The notes under the pieces: model-generated
The model's database searches: none
What the model saw: the letters and a program-made list of their open reading frames with translations, nothing else
What the model was told of the DNA's origin: nothing
In this document: one piece after another, positions 17,283-25,380 of the stretch
Numbering within the stretch: the stretch's first letter is position 1
How the letters are laid out: the number at the start of each line of letters is the position of its first letter
Assembly: GCF_001553565.1 (NCBI RefSeq)
Contig: NZ_CP014228.1
Span: forward strand, 558,001 to 622,000
Direction: 5' to 3'
Source of the DNA: Actinomyces radicidentis
GTDB taxonomy: Bacteria; Actinomycetota; Actinomycetes; Actinomycetales; Actinomycetaceae
Length of the DNA: 64,000 bases
Program-made: the position numbers and the translations under genes

Positions 17283-18247
17283 GAGGATTTCTCACCAGGC
17301 TTGGCGGTTCGACGGTGCCGCAGGGCTGTGACCTGCGGGGACGGCGTGTCGGATAGGCGCAGGCAGGGCCCGGTGACCAGGCTCGGTTTCACCTCTGTCC
17401 CCTCGCCCGAACCGAGCCCCGCGTGCTGTCCTATCGTGCCACCCTGCCCGTTCCCCTCGTCGTCGTGCGCCGCGTGTCGGCGTGGCTCCAGCATCACCGC
17501 ACGGTCCACGACGCGCGCCCCTGGCAGCGGGCCGCGACGTGCTGGACGCAAGCCGTGTTGTTCCTGCGCTGGCTGATCAACGCCACCCCTGTTCACCGCC
17601 TCGCCGCCGACCACGGCCTGTCCCAAGCGACGGCGTACCGGTACCTGCACGAGGCCATCGACGTCGTCGCCGACCGCGCCCCCACCTTGGAAGACGTCCT
17701 TGCCGGCCAGCTCGACACCGCCGCGCCGTTCGTCTGCCTGGACGGCACCCTCATCCGCACCAACCGGTGCTCTGCCCGCTCGACCAGCGGGAACGGCGCT
17801 GTGAAGGGGTACGACATCTGGTACTCGGGCAAGCACCACGCGCACGGCGGGAACGTCCAGGTCCTCACCGACCACACCGGCTTCCCGATCTGGACCAGCC
17901 CGGTCGAGCCAGGGTCCACCCACGACATCACCGCTGCCCGCACCCACGCCTTCCCCCTGCTGTACCCCGCCGCCGCGAAAGGCCTTCCCACGTTGGCGGA
18001 CAAGGGCTACGCCGGCGCTGGGATCGGGATCCACACCCCGATCAAGGGCCACAACCTCGACCGCGGCACCCGCACCACGAACCGACTGCTGCGCGCCCTG
18101 CGGGCCCCGGCCGCACGCGCCAACGCCATCCTCAAGCACTACCGAGCCCTACGGCACATCACCCTCGACCCAGCCCGCATCGGCGCGATCGTCGCCGCCG
18201 CCCTCGTCATTGCCACCATGACTCGAGGCCGCTGGTGAGAAAACCTC
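17283..18247 (+). mobile_element. IS5-family insertion sequence with 3-bp target duplication
   Basis: A 965-bp element with ends GAGG(A/T)TTTCTCACCAG in inverted orientation and an ACT duplication on both sides (17280-17282, 18248-18250). A 3-bp duplication fits the IS1031/IS427-like groups of IS5. It sits inside the rep remnant and its removal restores the frame exactly. Confidence 0.85.
17423..18238 (+). CDS. IS5-family transposase (DDE_Tnp_4 type)
   Basis: A 271-residue transposase with an N-terminal helix-turn-helix (LAADHGLSQATAYRYLHEA) and a DDE domain: FVCLDGTLIRT (first Asp), PGSTHDITAARTH, ADKGYAGAGIG (second Asp) and the ARANAILKHYRALRHI helix near the end. This is the HARBI1-like endonuclease layout of IS5. 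Start is GTG. It looks intact and is read with the host rep gene. Confidence 0.9.
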   Translation: MLSYRATLPVPLVVVRRVSAWLQHHRTVHDARPWQRAATCWTQAVLFLRWLINATPVHRLAADHGLSQATAYRYLHEAIDVVADRAPTLEDVLAGQLDTAAPFVCLDGTLIRTNRCSARSTSGNGAVKGYDIWYSGKHHAHGGNVQVLTDHTGFPIWTSPVEPGSTHDITAARTHAFPLLYPAAAKGLPTLADKGYAGAGIGIHTPIKGHNLDRGTRTTNRLLRALRAPAARANAILKHYRALRHITLDPARIGAIVAAALVIATMTRGRW

Positions 18248-18556
18248 ACTGGACCAGTTCATCCGCCGGCTGGCCTCGGTCGTGAAGGTCTATCGTGCCG
18301 ACGACATCAATCGTTACCTCGTGCAGCACATCGGGAAGATCGAGCCCTACGAGTGGCACCAGTGCAGCGTTCCGGCCGCCGCGCACACGCCCGGCATGTA
18401 CGGCAACGCGTATCACCAGAACGTCGGGTCGCGGGAACTGACCTACGGTCCGGAGACCTCGGCGGAACATGATGCGGATGGCGCGGTTGCTGAGCTGCTG
18501 GGTGGGCTCGCGGTGCGGAGCCCTGACGTGCCGCTGGCGCTGATCGGAGGTGCCGC

Positions 18557-19147
18557 ATGAGCACCGAACGCGATGCGCTCTTCCAGGGGGTCGAGGGGGC
18601 TGGAGGCCCCTCGCAAGCAGCCGGGGAGGACATGAGCGCCAGCGAAATGTCCGACACGGCTACTGCTTGCCACTGTGGCGTACAGGTGGAGCAGCAGGCC
18701 GACTCCCGGGTGAACACCGGTCGGGCTGATGCGGAGGCTGTGCGTCAGAGTCACGGCGGCGCGAAGCGTCGTCGTGGGGGCCGCGCGAAGCTCGATACCG
18801 ACTTCGGAGAGGAGACGCTCGCGGCGCTTCGCACTCGTGCGAAGCGGCTCGGGCTGGCTCCGAGCACGTGGGTGCAGACCGTCGTCCGGGATGCCCTCCA
18901 CGCCTCTCGGAGCGAGGAGTTGGACGCCGCCGTGGCCGCGCACCTGCTCGGGGTCGAGGCGCGGGTGCAGGCGTCGGCGGATGCTCGCGAGCTGGCCGCG
19001 CAGATTCGCCCGCTGGCGATCAACGTCAACGACCTCGACCGCCGGGCGCGGGCTGGTGAGTCAGTGGCGCTGTCGGCGGAGGTGCCCGAGCTGATCGAGT
19101 TGCTGCGCGAGGTCCGCGCCCTGCTCGGGGATCGGGCGGCCTCGTGA
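18557..19147 (+). CDS. mobC: MobC-like relaxosome accessory protein
   Basis: A 196-residue protein with a disordered N-terminal third, a basic patch (GGAKRRRGGRAK), a ribbon-helix-helix-like segment (ALRTRAKRLGLAPSTWVQTVVRDAL) and a C-terminal helix with LAINVNDLDRRARAGE, resembling the N-I-N-Q-I-A-R-x-x-N segment of MobC proteins that open oriT for the relaxase. The start overlaps the rep stop (ATGA) and the stop overlaps the relaxase start (GTGA), so the three are translationally coupled. The right-hand element has no MobC at this place. Confidence 0.75.
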   Translation: MSTERDALFQGVEGAGGPSQAAGEDMSASEMSDTATACHCGVQVEQQADSRVNTGRADAEAVRQSHGGAKRRRGGRAKLDTDFGEETLAALRTRAKRLGLAPSTWVQTVVRDALHASRSEELDAAVAAHLLGVEARVQASADARELAAQIRPLAINVNDLDRRARAGESVALSAEVPELIELLREVRALLGDRAAS

Positions 19148-20430
19148 GCACTACGCACTACAGCCCGAGCGCCAGCGCCGCCGACACGGAGCGCTATATC
19201 CGTGGCAAGGTGGACGAGCGGGGCATCGCGATCACGTGCGATGTGCCGGGAGGCCCCGGCGCGTTCTCGGCGCGCGCTCGGTCGCTCACGCAGAACACGA
19301 CGCGCGAGGTCGAGGCGGTGCATTACCGCCAGTCTTTCAGCGACGAGGAGTTCGACCCGAAGAGTCCGGAGGACGTGCAGCGGGTGAACGATCTCGGTTA
19401 TCAGCTCGCGAAGAAGATGCACCCGGATTCCGACTGCCTCGTAGTCAGTCATGTGGATGAGCGGGGCAAGAAGCCGCACAACCACATCTTGGTCATCAAC
19501 CACAACAACCGGACGGGGAAGGCGCCCTCGGACTATCGCACGTTCCACGACCGCAAGGCCGGGAATCAGCGGGGCGTCCAGTCGGCGAACGACCAGCCGA
19601 TGCGAGAACACGGGCTCTCGGTCGTGAAGCGGCTGGAGCACGCACCGAAGGACTGGGAGCTGCGCCGCGAGGACTTCGCCGAGGGATCGCTCGACCGCGG
19701 GATGGGCGACCGGATGAGCGCGGCGCTGGCTGATCCCCGGGCGGTGGACAAGGCCGGTCTGGTCTCGGTGATCGAGGAGCAGAACCAGCGGCTCGGCGAT
19801 GACGGGGAGCGGGTGCCGCGGATGCGGTTGCACAGCCCCGTCAGCAAGAAGGGCAAGCGCGCCGGGCAAGAGACCTGGACGCTCTACATCGAGGATCGCC
19901 GCGGCGAGTCCGGCCGCGCCGAGCGACGCAAGCGCGCGAGCGCCCTCTCGGCGGACTTCACCCCGGAGGGCGCGCGGGCGTTCTTCGACTACCACCAGCA
20001 GCAGGAGGAGCAGGAACATGAGCGCAGCGCTCGACAGGCTGAAGCAGCAGAACGCGCAGAGCGGATCGCAGCAGCAGCTCGGCAGTCCGGAGACGATGGA
20101 GGCGTTGACCTCGATCCTCGCCGCCGTCGAGGCGCAGAACGCGAGGCTCGACCGGCTGGCCGAGCAGCAGAAGAAGCTCGCGGGGTTCGTGAAGGTCATG
20201 GACGAGGAGACGACGAGGCGGCTGGAGCGGATCACGGCCCCGGCGTCGACCTCCTCACCCTCCAGCGACGTGTCCGCGAGGATCGCGAGTATCGAGAGCA
20301 GGCAGAACGAGATCGCGAGCACGCTCGGCGAGTTCGCGCAGAGTCTCAACGGCGAGAGCTTGAACGCCGCGTCGCAGAGCTTGGTCGCGGAGGCGCAGAG
20401 GAACCACGTGGCTACGGCATCGGCGATTGA
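19144..20430 (+). CDS. Relaxase of the left element (MOBP/MOBQ-like)
   Basis: A 428-residue mobilization nuclease. The HUH metal motif is intact in VDERGKKPHNHILVINH (about residues 108-124), preceded by the DCLVVSHVD strand. Tyr residues near the N-terminus (HYSPS, ERYIRG) are candidates for the nucleophile. The C-terminal 130 residues are charged and coiled-coil-like, and are shared with the other element's relaxase. Start is GTG in a GTGA overlap with mobC. The last 413 bases also encode another protein in a different frame (20018-20920). It should nick oriT and carry the strand during conjugation with help from a co-resident transfer system, since no type IV secretion genes are visible. 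Confidence 0.82.
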   Translation: MSTTHYSPSASAADTERYIRGKVDERGIAITCDVPGGPGAFSARARSLTQNTTREVEAVHYRQSFSDEEFDPKSPEDVQRVNDLGYQLAKKMHPDSDCLVVSHVDERGKKPHNHILVINHNNRTGKAPSDYRTFHDRKAGNQRGVQSANDQPMREHGLSVVKRLEHAPKDWELRREDFAEGSLDRGMGDRMSAALADPRAVDKAGLVSVIEEQNQRLGDDGERVPRMRLHSPVSKKGKRAGQETWTLYIEDRRGESGRAERRKRASALSADFTPEGARAFFDYHQQQEEQEHERSARQAEAAERAERIAAAARQSGDDGGVDLDPRRRRGAEREARPAGRAAEEARGVREGHGRGDDEAAGADHGPGVDLLTLQRRVREDREYREQAERDREHARRVRAESQRRELERRVAELGRGGAEEPRGYGIGD

Positions 20431-20920
20431 GGGGCTCAAGGCGCAGGCCGCGGCGAACCAGAAGCTCGTCAGACAGGTCGGCTGGGCGGTGCAGCGGATC
20501 GAGAAGCACACCGAGGAGCGGGTCCAGAAGGCCGTCGAGCAGGTCACCGGAGAGGCTTCGACCACGATGACCGCGAACCTCGACGCGTCGAACGAACGGG
20601 CCGAGCGGATCATCGCCGCCACCGCGAAGCTGGAGGCCCGGCAGCTGTGGTCGGCCGCCGCCGCGATGTGCCTCGCGCTCCTGCCGGTGGTGGTCGTCAT
20701 CGCCGGGCTCTGGATGGGCATCGCCGGGCTCATCACCGGCGCTCAGTGGGCGCTGGACGTGGACGGGAGCGTGTGGCTCGGGATCGGGCGCTGGCTCGTG
20801 ATCGCCGTGGGCCTCGCGGCGGCCGGCTACGGGGTCTTCGCGTCCGTCCGCTGGGTTGCTGGTCTCGTGGAGACCTGGAAGGGTCGCGGGATGCCGACGT
20901 GGCCGAGCTGGCGACGATGA
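20018..20920 (+). CDS. MbeB/MobB-like membrane mobilization protein overlapping the relaxase
   Basis: A 300-residue protein read in a different frame from the end of the relaxase, from ATG 20018 behind AGGAGGAG. The first 200 residues are alpha-helical and coiled-coil-like (VEAQNARLDRLAEQQKKLAG; SARIASIESRQNEIASTLGE), followed by membrane segments (MCLALLPVVVVIAGLWMGIA, WLVIAVGLAAAGYGVF) and a short basic tail. RSF1010 mobB and ColE1 mbeB/mbeD, which stabilise the relaxosome at the membrane, are likewise nested in the relaxase gene in another frame. The role here is inferred from that arrangement; sequence similarity to those families is not established. Confidence 0.65.
   Translation: MSAALDRLKQQNAQSGSQQQLGSPETMEALTSILAAVEAQNARLDRLAEQQKKLAGFVKVMDEETTRRLERITAPASTSSPSSDVSARIASIESRQNEIASTLGEFAQSLNGESLNAASQSLVAEAQRNHVATASAIEGLKAQAAANQKLVRQVGWAVQRIEKHTEERVQKAVEQVTGEASTTMTANLDASNERAERIIAATAKLEARQLWSAAAAMCLALLPVVVVIAGLWMGIAGLITGAQWALDVDGSVWLGIGRWLVIAVGLAAAGYGVFASVRWVAGLVETWKGRGMPTWPSWRR
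20281..20920 (+). repeat. Direct repeat copy 1 (640 bp), partner at 29014-29653
   Basis: The second half of the MbeB-like gene is nearly the same as 29014-29653, with a constant offset of 8733 bp at both ends and therefore no net insertion or deletion. It is the strongest sign that the two elements share a backbone, and it is a substrate for homologous recombination that would remove about 8.7 kb. Confidence 0.8.
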
Positions 20921-20935
20921 CTGGAGCCACTCGAA

Positions 20936-21238
20936 CTACTGACCCCGGTCAGTAGTCGAACGATTGCCGCAGCCGCCGGTCGAGCGACGTCGGTGCCGCG
21001 GCAGTCGCCGGAGGACGATCGCCGCTGTGACGGCCACCCCGACTGCGATCCCGGCACCGATGAGCCAAGGGTTGCCGAGGAAACCTCCGATACCTGCAAG
21101 GGCTCCGCCCGCGGCGAGGAGAGGCAGGCCGCAGCAGATCAGCAGCGGAAGCGCGCAGCATGCCAACAGGAGCAAGCCCGTCCCAGCACCGACAAGCACG
21201 CCCGCGCGATGCGAGTCGTGGCCCTTATCGCCGCTCAT
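20936..21238 (-). CDS. Small double-Cys membrane protein, MerF/MerT-like
   Basis: A 100-residue protein with two membrane helices. The first contains vicinal Cys pairs (LLLACCALPLLICCGLPLL), the second is GNPWLIGAGIAVGVAVTAAIVL, then a basic tail with a single Cys (GGCGN). Mercury importers MerF and MerT carry a CC pair in the first helix that passes Hg(II) to MerA. The gene lies 51 bp after merA on the same strand, so it is probably in the mer operon. It lacks the second cytosolic CC pair of classical MerF, so assignment is tentative. Confidence 0.55.
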   Translation of the reverse strand: MSGDKGHDSHRAGVLVGAGTGLLLLACCALPLLICCGLPLLAAGGALAGIGGFLGNPWLIGAGIAVGVAVTAAIVLRRLPRHRRRSTGGCGNRSTTDRGQ

Positions 21239-21289
21239 CGTCTGGTCCTCTCCCAGCTGAGCGTTCCCCCCGATTGTCTGCGTGCGCGT

Positions 21290-22714
21290 TCACGCGCAGC
21301 ACGACAGGAGCGACGGATCGGTGGTGAAGGCCTTGGCGGCGATCCGGATGCCCTCGGCCATGGTCAGGTAGGGGGCCCAGGCGTCGGCGACCTCGGCGAC
21401 GGTCTTGCCGAGCACGTGGACCCCGGCGGCGGCGAGCTCGCCGGCGTCCTTGGCGACGGCGGTGATGCCGAGGATCTTCCCCGTGTCGGCGTCCACGACG
21501 ATCTTGACGAAGCCGCGGGTGTCGCGGTTGACCAGGGCGCGGGGCACGTGGTGCAGGGGCAGGACGCGGCAGTCGCAGCGGATCCCGGCGGCGACGACGT
21601 CCTTCTCGGTCATCCCGACCGCGCCGATCGCCGGGCCGGTGAACGTGACCCTCGGCAGCCGGGCGTAGTCCACGGCCCGGTCGGCGTCGGTGAACGCGTT
21701 CTCGGCGACGAGGGTGCCGTGCTGGGCGGCGACGTAGACGAATTCGGGGTGGCCGGTCACGTCGCCCGCGGCCCAGATCCGCGGGTGGGAGGACTGCATC
21801 CGGTCGGAGACGACCACCTCGCCGAGGTCCCCGGTCTTGACCCCGACCGCGTCGAGGCCGAGCCCGTCGGTGGCCGGTCGTCGTCCGAGGGCGAGGAGCA
21901 CCTGGTCGGCGCGGAACTCCTCCCGGCCGCCGGCGACGTCCGCGGTGACGACGGCCTGCCCGGTCGCGGCGTCGCGGGACACCCGCGTCGGCAGCGCGCG
22001 GCGGACCACCCGGATGCCCTCGTCGGCGAACACCTCCTGCAGCGTCCTGGACACCTCCGGCTCCTCCTTCGACGCGAGCCGGGACCGGGCCAGCACGGTG
22101 ACCTGGGAGCCGAGCCGGGCGAACAGCTGCGCCTGCTCCAGGGCGACGTAGCCGCCGCCGAGCACGAGCAGGGACTCAGGGAGTTCGGTCAGCTCCATCG
22201 CCGTGGTCGAGGTCAGGTACCCGGTCTCGTCCAGGCCGTCGATCGGCGGGGCCCACGGCCGAGAGCCAGTCGCGACCAGGTAGTGCGCGGCCTCGATCGT
22301 CTCGGTGCTGCCGTCGTCCTCGGCGACCTGGAGGACCGGTGCGTCGGGGGTGCCGGCGAACGCGGCGTCCCCGCGGCGGACGGCCCACCCGTAGGAGTCG
22401 GCGACGTCGGCGTACTTCTCGCCCCGCAGCGACTCGACCAGCGCCTGCTTCCCGGCGATCAGGGCGGGCATGTCCACCGGCCCCGCCGTCGTCTCGATCC
22501 CCGGGAACCGGTCGGCGGCGTCGGCCGCGGAGTGCCATGCGTCGGCCGCGGCGATCAGGGCCTTCGACGGCACGCAGCCGGTGTTCACGCAGGTGCCGCC
22601 GAGCGTCCCGCGCTCGATCATCACCACCGACTTGCCGAGCGTGGTCGCGCGGATCGCGGCGGCGAACGCACCGCCGCCCGATCCGATGATGGCGAGGTCG
22701 TACTTCGTGGGCAT
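21290..22714 (-). CDS. merA: Mercuric reductase
   Basis: A 474-residue FAD/NADPH disulphide reductase that reduces Hg(II) to Hg(0). The N-terminal FAD motif GSGGGAFAAAIRA, the redox-active pair in GTCVNTGCVPSK, the NADPH motif GGGYVALEQAQ, and the C-terminal vicinal cysteines SLLSCCA are all present. The last pair distinguishes MerA from lipoamide dehydrogenases. No N-terminal metal-binding (NmerA) domain. I chose ATG 22714 over an in-frame TTG at 22729, because AGGAG precedes it. It is divergent from merR and driven by the promoter at 22757-22788. Confidence 0.92.
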   Translation of the reverse strand: MPTKYDLAIIGSGGGAFAAAIRATTLGKSVVMIERGTLGGTCVNTGCVPSKALIAAADAWHSAADAADRFPGIETTAGPVDMPALIAGKQALVESLRGEKYADVADSYGWAVRRGDAAFAGTPDAPVLQVAEDDGSTETIEAAHYLVATGSRPWAPPIDGLDETGYLTSTTAMELTELPESLLVLGGGYVALEQAQLFARLGSQVTVLARSRLASKEEPEVSRTLQEVFADEGIRVVRRALPTRVSRDAATGQAVVTADVAGGREEFRADQVLLALGRRPATDGLGLDAVGVKTGDLGEVVVSDRMQSSHPRIWAAGDVTGHPEFVYVAAQHGTLVAENAFTDADRAVDYARLPRVTFTGPAIGAVGMTEKDVVAAGIRCDCRVLPLHHVPRALVNRDTRGFVKIVVDADTGKILGITAVAKDAGELAAAGVHVLGKTVAEVADAWAPYLTMAEGIRIAAKAFTTDPSLLSCCA

Positions 22715-22756
22715 CGCAGCTCCTGTCAATACTTGGACTTCCGGTCTATCTCAGCC

Positions 22757-22788
22757 ATACTGGACCTTCCAGTGCAGGGGAAGGTCAA
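22757..22788 (-). promoter_or_regulatory. MerR-type promoter/operator for merA
   Basis: On the minus strand a TTGACC -35 box (22788-22783) and a CAGTAT -10 box (22762-22757) are 20 bases apart, longer than the ideal 17. The spacer holds the dyad ACCTTCC-8-GGAAGGT (22764-22785). The over-long spacer with a centred dyad is the hallmark of MerR-activated promoters, which the metal-bound regulator untwists. Confidence 0.85.
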
Positions 22789-22821
22789 GAGGACTTCTGC
22801 CGAAAGAACAGGGGGCCTGCG

Positions 22822-23211
22822 ATGCGCATCGGGGAACTCGCCGAGCGGGCGGGAACGACGGCGAAGACGCTGCGGTTCTACGAGGAGCAGGGCCTGCTGC
22901 CCCCGGCCGAGCGCACGCCGTCCGGATACCGCGACTACGCGCCCGAGACGGCCGCCCGGATCGACTTCGTCCACCGCGGCCAGGCCGCGGGCCTCACCCT
23001 CGCCCAGATCCGCCAGATCCTCGAAATCCGCGACGGCGGCGCTGCTCCCTGCGAGCACGTGCGCGACCTCCTCGACGCGCGCCTCGCCGAGATCGAGCAG
23101 CAGATCGCCCAGCTCACAGCGCTCCGAGACACCATCGCCGAGCTCAGGCACGACGCCGCGCAGCCCGACCCCGACTCGTGCAGCGCGGACCAGGTCTGCC
23201 GATACCTGTAA
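22822..23211 (+). CDS. merR: MerR-family metal-responsive regulator
   Basis: A 129-residue regulator. The winged helix-turn-helix begins MRIGELAERAGTTAKTLRFYEEQGLLPP and is followed by the GYRDY segment and the dimerisation helix (LLDARLAEIEQQIAQL). Cys residues lie at 77 (APCEHV), 120 and 126 (SCSADQVC). In Tn501 MerR the three mercury ligands are Cys82, 117 and 126; here the last two are only six apart, so the metal loop is shorter. Context with merA argues for mercury sensing. It faces merA across a 107-bp gap with the operator. Confidence 0.85.
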   Translation: MRIGELAERAGTTAKTLRFYEEQGLLPPAERTPSGYRDYAPETAARIDFVHRGQAAGLTLAQIRQILEIRDGGAAPCEHVRDLLDARLAEIEQQIAQLTALRDTIAELRHDAAQPDPDSCSADQVCRYL

Positions 23212-23245
23212 ACGGCAGAGCCGTTCGCGCCAACGCCACAACCCC

Positions 23246-23265
23246 GACATGCGCTAGCACATGTC
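23246..23265. other. att-like site between the two tandem elements
   Basis: GACATGCGCTAGCACATGTC is a near-perfect palindrome around GCTAGC, about 35 bases before the serine recombinase gene. A closely matching 20-mer stands at the far end of the right element (32027-32046), and the similarity extends several bases outside both (AACCCC versus AACTCC). Position and similarity fit the left att of the right element, and the right att of the left one. Confidence 0.65.
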
Positions 23266-23300
23266 AGGGTTACAACACCCGTTCACGCAAGCTTGGTTGC

Positions 23301-24737
23301 ATGGTTGAACTGGTATCGCTGAGGAAGACGAACGAGGTCGCCGCGTACGTCCGCGCTTCGATGGATCGCAAGGGCGACCGGTGGACGGTCGAGACCCAGT
23401 TGCGGAAGATCAGGGCGCTGGCCGAGGCGAAGGACTGGGAGGTCGTCGAGGTCTACGACGACAACGCGGTCTCGGCGACGAAGAAGCGCTGCGCTGGCAC
23501 CCGGTGGGCCGAGATGCTGGATGACGCCCGGGCGGGTCGGTTCTCGATGGTCGTCGCGGTGGACATGGACCGGTTGCTGCGCAGCACGAAGGACTTGAAC
23601 ACGCTGATCGACCTCGGTCTGCGGGTCGTCACCGTGGACGGCGAGATCGACCTCTCGACGGCGGACGGAGAGTTCCGGGCGACGATGCTCGCCGCTCTCG
23701 CGCGGTTCGAGGCGCGTCGCAAGGCCGAGCGTCAGATCAGGTCGAACGAGCGCCGCCGCGCCGAGGGCATACCGGCGTCCACCTGGAAGGCATTCGGCTG
23801 GACAAGGGAGGGCGAGCTGATCGAGGAGGAGGCCGACGCGATTCGGCGGGCCTTCGACGCGTTCCTCGGCGAGCCGTCGCTGTCGATCCGGCGCATCCGC
23901 GAGGACCTGAACAACGCCGGTCATCTGACCGCGCGCGGGGCGGAGTTTTCCGTCGATGCCGTGCGGTACCTGCTGGCGAACCCGCTCTACGCTGGCTACA
24001 TCAAGCACTACGCCTCGGGCGAGCTGTACCCGGTGCAGGGCGCGGGGTTCCCGCCCATCGTCAGCGAACAGACATGGCGGGCTGCGGTGGCGAAGCTGGA
24101 GGACAACGTGCGGAGGTCGGCGAGGCAGGGCAACCAACCGAAGTACCTCCTGTCCACGATCGGGCTGTGCGGGAAGTGCGGCGCGACGCTCGTCTCGGGG
24201 ACGAACAGCCGCAAGCAGCCGACGTACCGCTGCGGTGAGCAGTTCCACCTCACCCGCCAGCGCGAGCCCGTCGATGCGATGGTCACCGAGGCGGTGCTCA
24301 CCCGACTGTCCTCGGTGGACGTGCACGACCTCGTGATGCCGCAGGAAGATGCTGGGCCGGACCGCGAAGAGCTGCTGAGCGAGCGGAACGCCCTGGTCGA
24401 GCGCGTCAAGGAGCTGAGCCCGCTGCTGCGCGACATCCACCAGCCCGTGCTGGAGATCACCGCGGCGATCAACGACGTGAAGGCTCGCATCGACGAGATC
24501 GACGCGGAGCTGCTCGACCGATCGGTGTCGGTGGCGGCGAAGCTGCTCGCGGACGTGGACGAGCTGGTCGGCACCGCGGAGCGCCGCGAGGTGGTCGAGT
24601 CGAAGTGGAAGGAGTTGGACGTGGACCGTCGCCGGATGCTCGTGGACGAGCTGGTGACGGTGACAATCGAGCCCATCGCGCCGGGTCACGTGAAGTTCGA
24701 CCCCGACCTCATTCGAATAGAGCCTCGTCGCGACTGA
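23301..24737 (+). CDS. Large serine recombinase (integrase)
   Basis: A 478-residue site-specific recombinase. The catalytic domain has Ser20 in YVRASMDRKG, then VVAVDMDRLLRS and the ARFEARRKAERQ helix. The recombinase domain (GWTREGELIEEEADAIRRAF, LNNAGHLTARG) and the zinc ribbon (LCGKCGATLVSG, then YRCGEQFH) follow, with a coiled-coil near residues 360-440. This is the standard large-serine-integrase layout. Start ATG at 23301. Its location right beside the att-like site supports a role in integrating and excising the right-hand element. Confidence 0.93.
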   Translation: MVELVSLRKTNEVAAYVRASMDRKGDRWTVETQLRKIRALAEAKDWEVVEVYDDNAVSATKKRCAGTRWAEMLDDARAGRFSMVVAVDMDRLLRSTKDLNTLIDLGLRVVTVDGEIDLSTADGEFRATMLAALARFEARRKAERQIRSNERRRAEGIPASTWKAFGWTREGELIEEEADAIRRAFDAFLGEPSLSIRRIREDLNNAGHLTARGAEFSVDAVRYLLANPLYAGYIKHYASGELYPVQGAGFPPIVSEQTWRAAVAKLEDNVRRSARQGNQPKYLLSTIGLCGKCGATLVSGTNSRKQPTYRCGEQFHLTRQREPVDAMVTEAVLTRLSSVDVHDLVMPQEDAGPDREELLSERNALVERVKELSPLLRDIHQPVLEITAAINDVKARIDEIDAELLDRSVSVAAKLLADVDELVGTAERREVVESKWKELDVDRRRMLVDELVTVTIEPIAPGHVKFDPDLIRIEPRRD

Positions 24738-24919
24738 CACGCGAGTCGACTCGTCAGTGGACCGGTGAGTCGAGTCGTGGGAGAATAGTTGCAGACAAGA
24801 AGATCCCACCGGGGCCGCGACTTAGAAGCGCGGGGTTCTGCTCCCGGATGAGTAGCCGGTCAAACAGCCCAACGAACGTGGCGGGGAACGGGAAGCACAC
24901 TCATGTTTGAGGACTTCCG
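24738..24919. other. Intergenic region with clustered dyads upstream of the rep operon
   Basis: No gene. It has the palindrome GAGTCGACTC (24743-24752), a related GAGTCGAGTC at 24767-24776, and a small CCGCG/CGCGG hairpin near 24812-24830. The position before the small ORFs and rep fits a rep promoter with operators or a replication origin, but neither is proven. Confidence 0.4.
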
Positions 24920-25132
24920 ATGTCTGTCGTTATCGACGCTCCCCGCGCATCTGCGCTGGACCGTCCTGGGCTCGACCAGGACCTGAACCCCGTTCCGCAG
25001 GCTGATGGGCTCGATCCCGTCATCGCTGCCGCCCTCGCCGCCGGTCGCCGAGCTGGTGAGCGCCTGGCCCGCACGCCGCTGACCCCGCGCCAGCGCGCCG
25101 CGGTCGCCGCTGTGATGGGCGGTGATCGCTGA
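24920..25132 (+). CDS. Small protein of unknown function, first gene of the rep operon
   Basis: A 70-residue protein (MSVVIDAPRASALDRP...) with a helical C-terminus (AALAAGRRAGERLARTPLTPRQRAAVAAVMG). GAGGACT lies just upstream of the ATG. The stop overlaps the next start (ATGA). The family is unknown; the place at the head of the rep operon suggests a copy-control or accessory role, which is inference only. Confidence 0.6.
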   Translation: MSVVIDAPRASALDRPGLDQDLNPVPQADGLDPVIAAALAAGRRAGERLARTPLTPRQRAAVAAVMGGDR

Positions 25133-25380
25133 TGAGCGCCAACTCCACCGCTTTCGACTACGTGAACGGCTTCCGCTGGCGTCTGGGCGATCCCGCCCTC
25201 GCCGACAGCGAGGCGCACCTCTACGACCTCGGTGTGCTCCGCTCCGTGCTGGAGGAGGCCGTCGAGATCGCCGTCGCCGATGCCCGCGCCGACGGTGTGA
25301 CCTGGGCCAAGATCGGCGACGCCCTCGGCGTCACGCACCAGGCCGTCATCAAGCGCTACCGCAAGGGCGGTGCCCGATGA
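25132..25380 (+). CDS. Small helix-turn-helix protein
   Basis: An 82-residue protein ending in a helix-turn-helix, TWAKIGDALGVTHQAVIKRY, that resembles sigma-70 region 4-like or recombinase-type HTH segments. The N-terminus is an aromatic-rich helix (FDYVNGFRWRL). It overlaps the gene before and rep after it by four bases each. It may regulate rep transcription; no direct evidence. Confidence 0.65.
   Translation: MSANSTAFDYVNGFRWRLGDPALADSEAHLYDLGVLRSVLEEAVEIAVADARADGVTWAKIGDALGVTHQAVIKRYRKGGAR

Larger units (their letters stand above)
16972..18559 (+). pseudogene. C-terminal remnant of a replication protein, interrupted by an IS5 element
   Basis: Two pieces of one gene: 16972-17282 and 18251-18559. 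The first has a helicase-type Walker B segment (EEVLLLDDLR) and NDWLLLLDPYN, as in Rep proteins with a C-terminal AAA/SF3 ATPase. Removing the IS5 element plus one copy of its ACT duplication rejoins NVDEAL to DQFIRRLASVVK in frame, ending LALIGGAA. The 5' part was removed with the ISL3 event, and a 14-bp duplication at 17154-17181 causes a frameshift. The stop overlaps the mobC start as ATGA, matching the order in the right-hand element. Confidence 0.72.

Noticed and set aside
18585..18720. An oriT in the left element corresponding to 27719-27823
   Set aside because: Only a weak CGAGGGG/CCCCTCG hairpin is present inside mobC; not enough to call.
20993..23257. A 754-codon plus-strand frame over merA
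   Set aside because: Antisense shadow of merA; Gly/Asp/Val-rich with no recognisable domain.
25122..25376. An earlier start for rep at 25122
   Set aside because: That stretch is the shadow of the small HTH gene; ATG 25377 overlaps its stop as in the rest of the operon.
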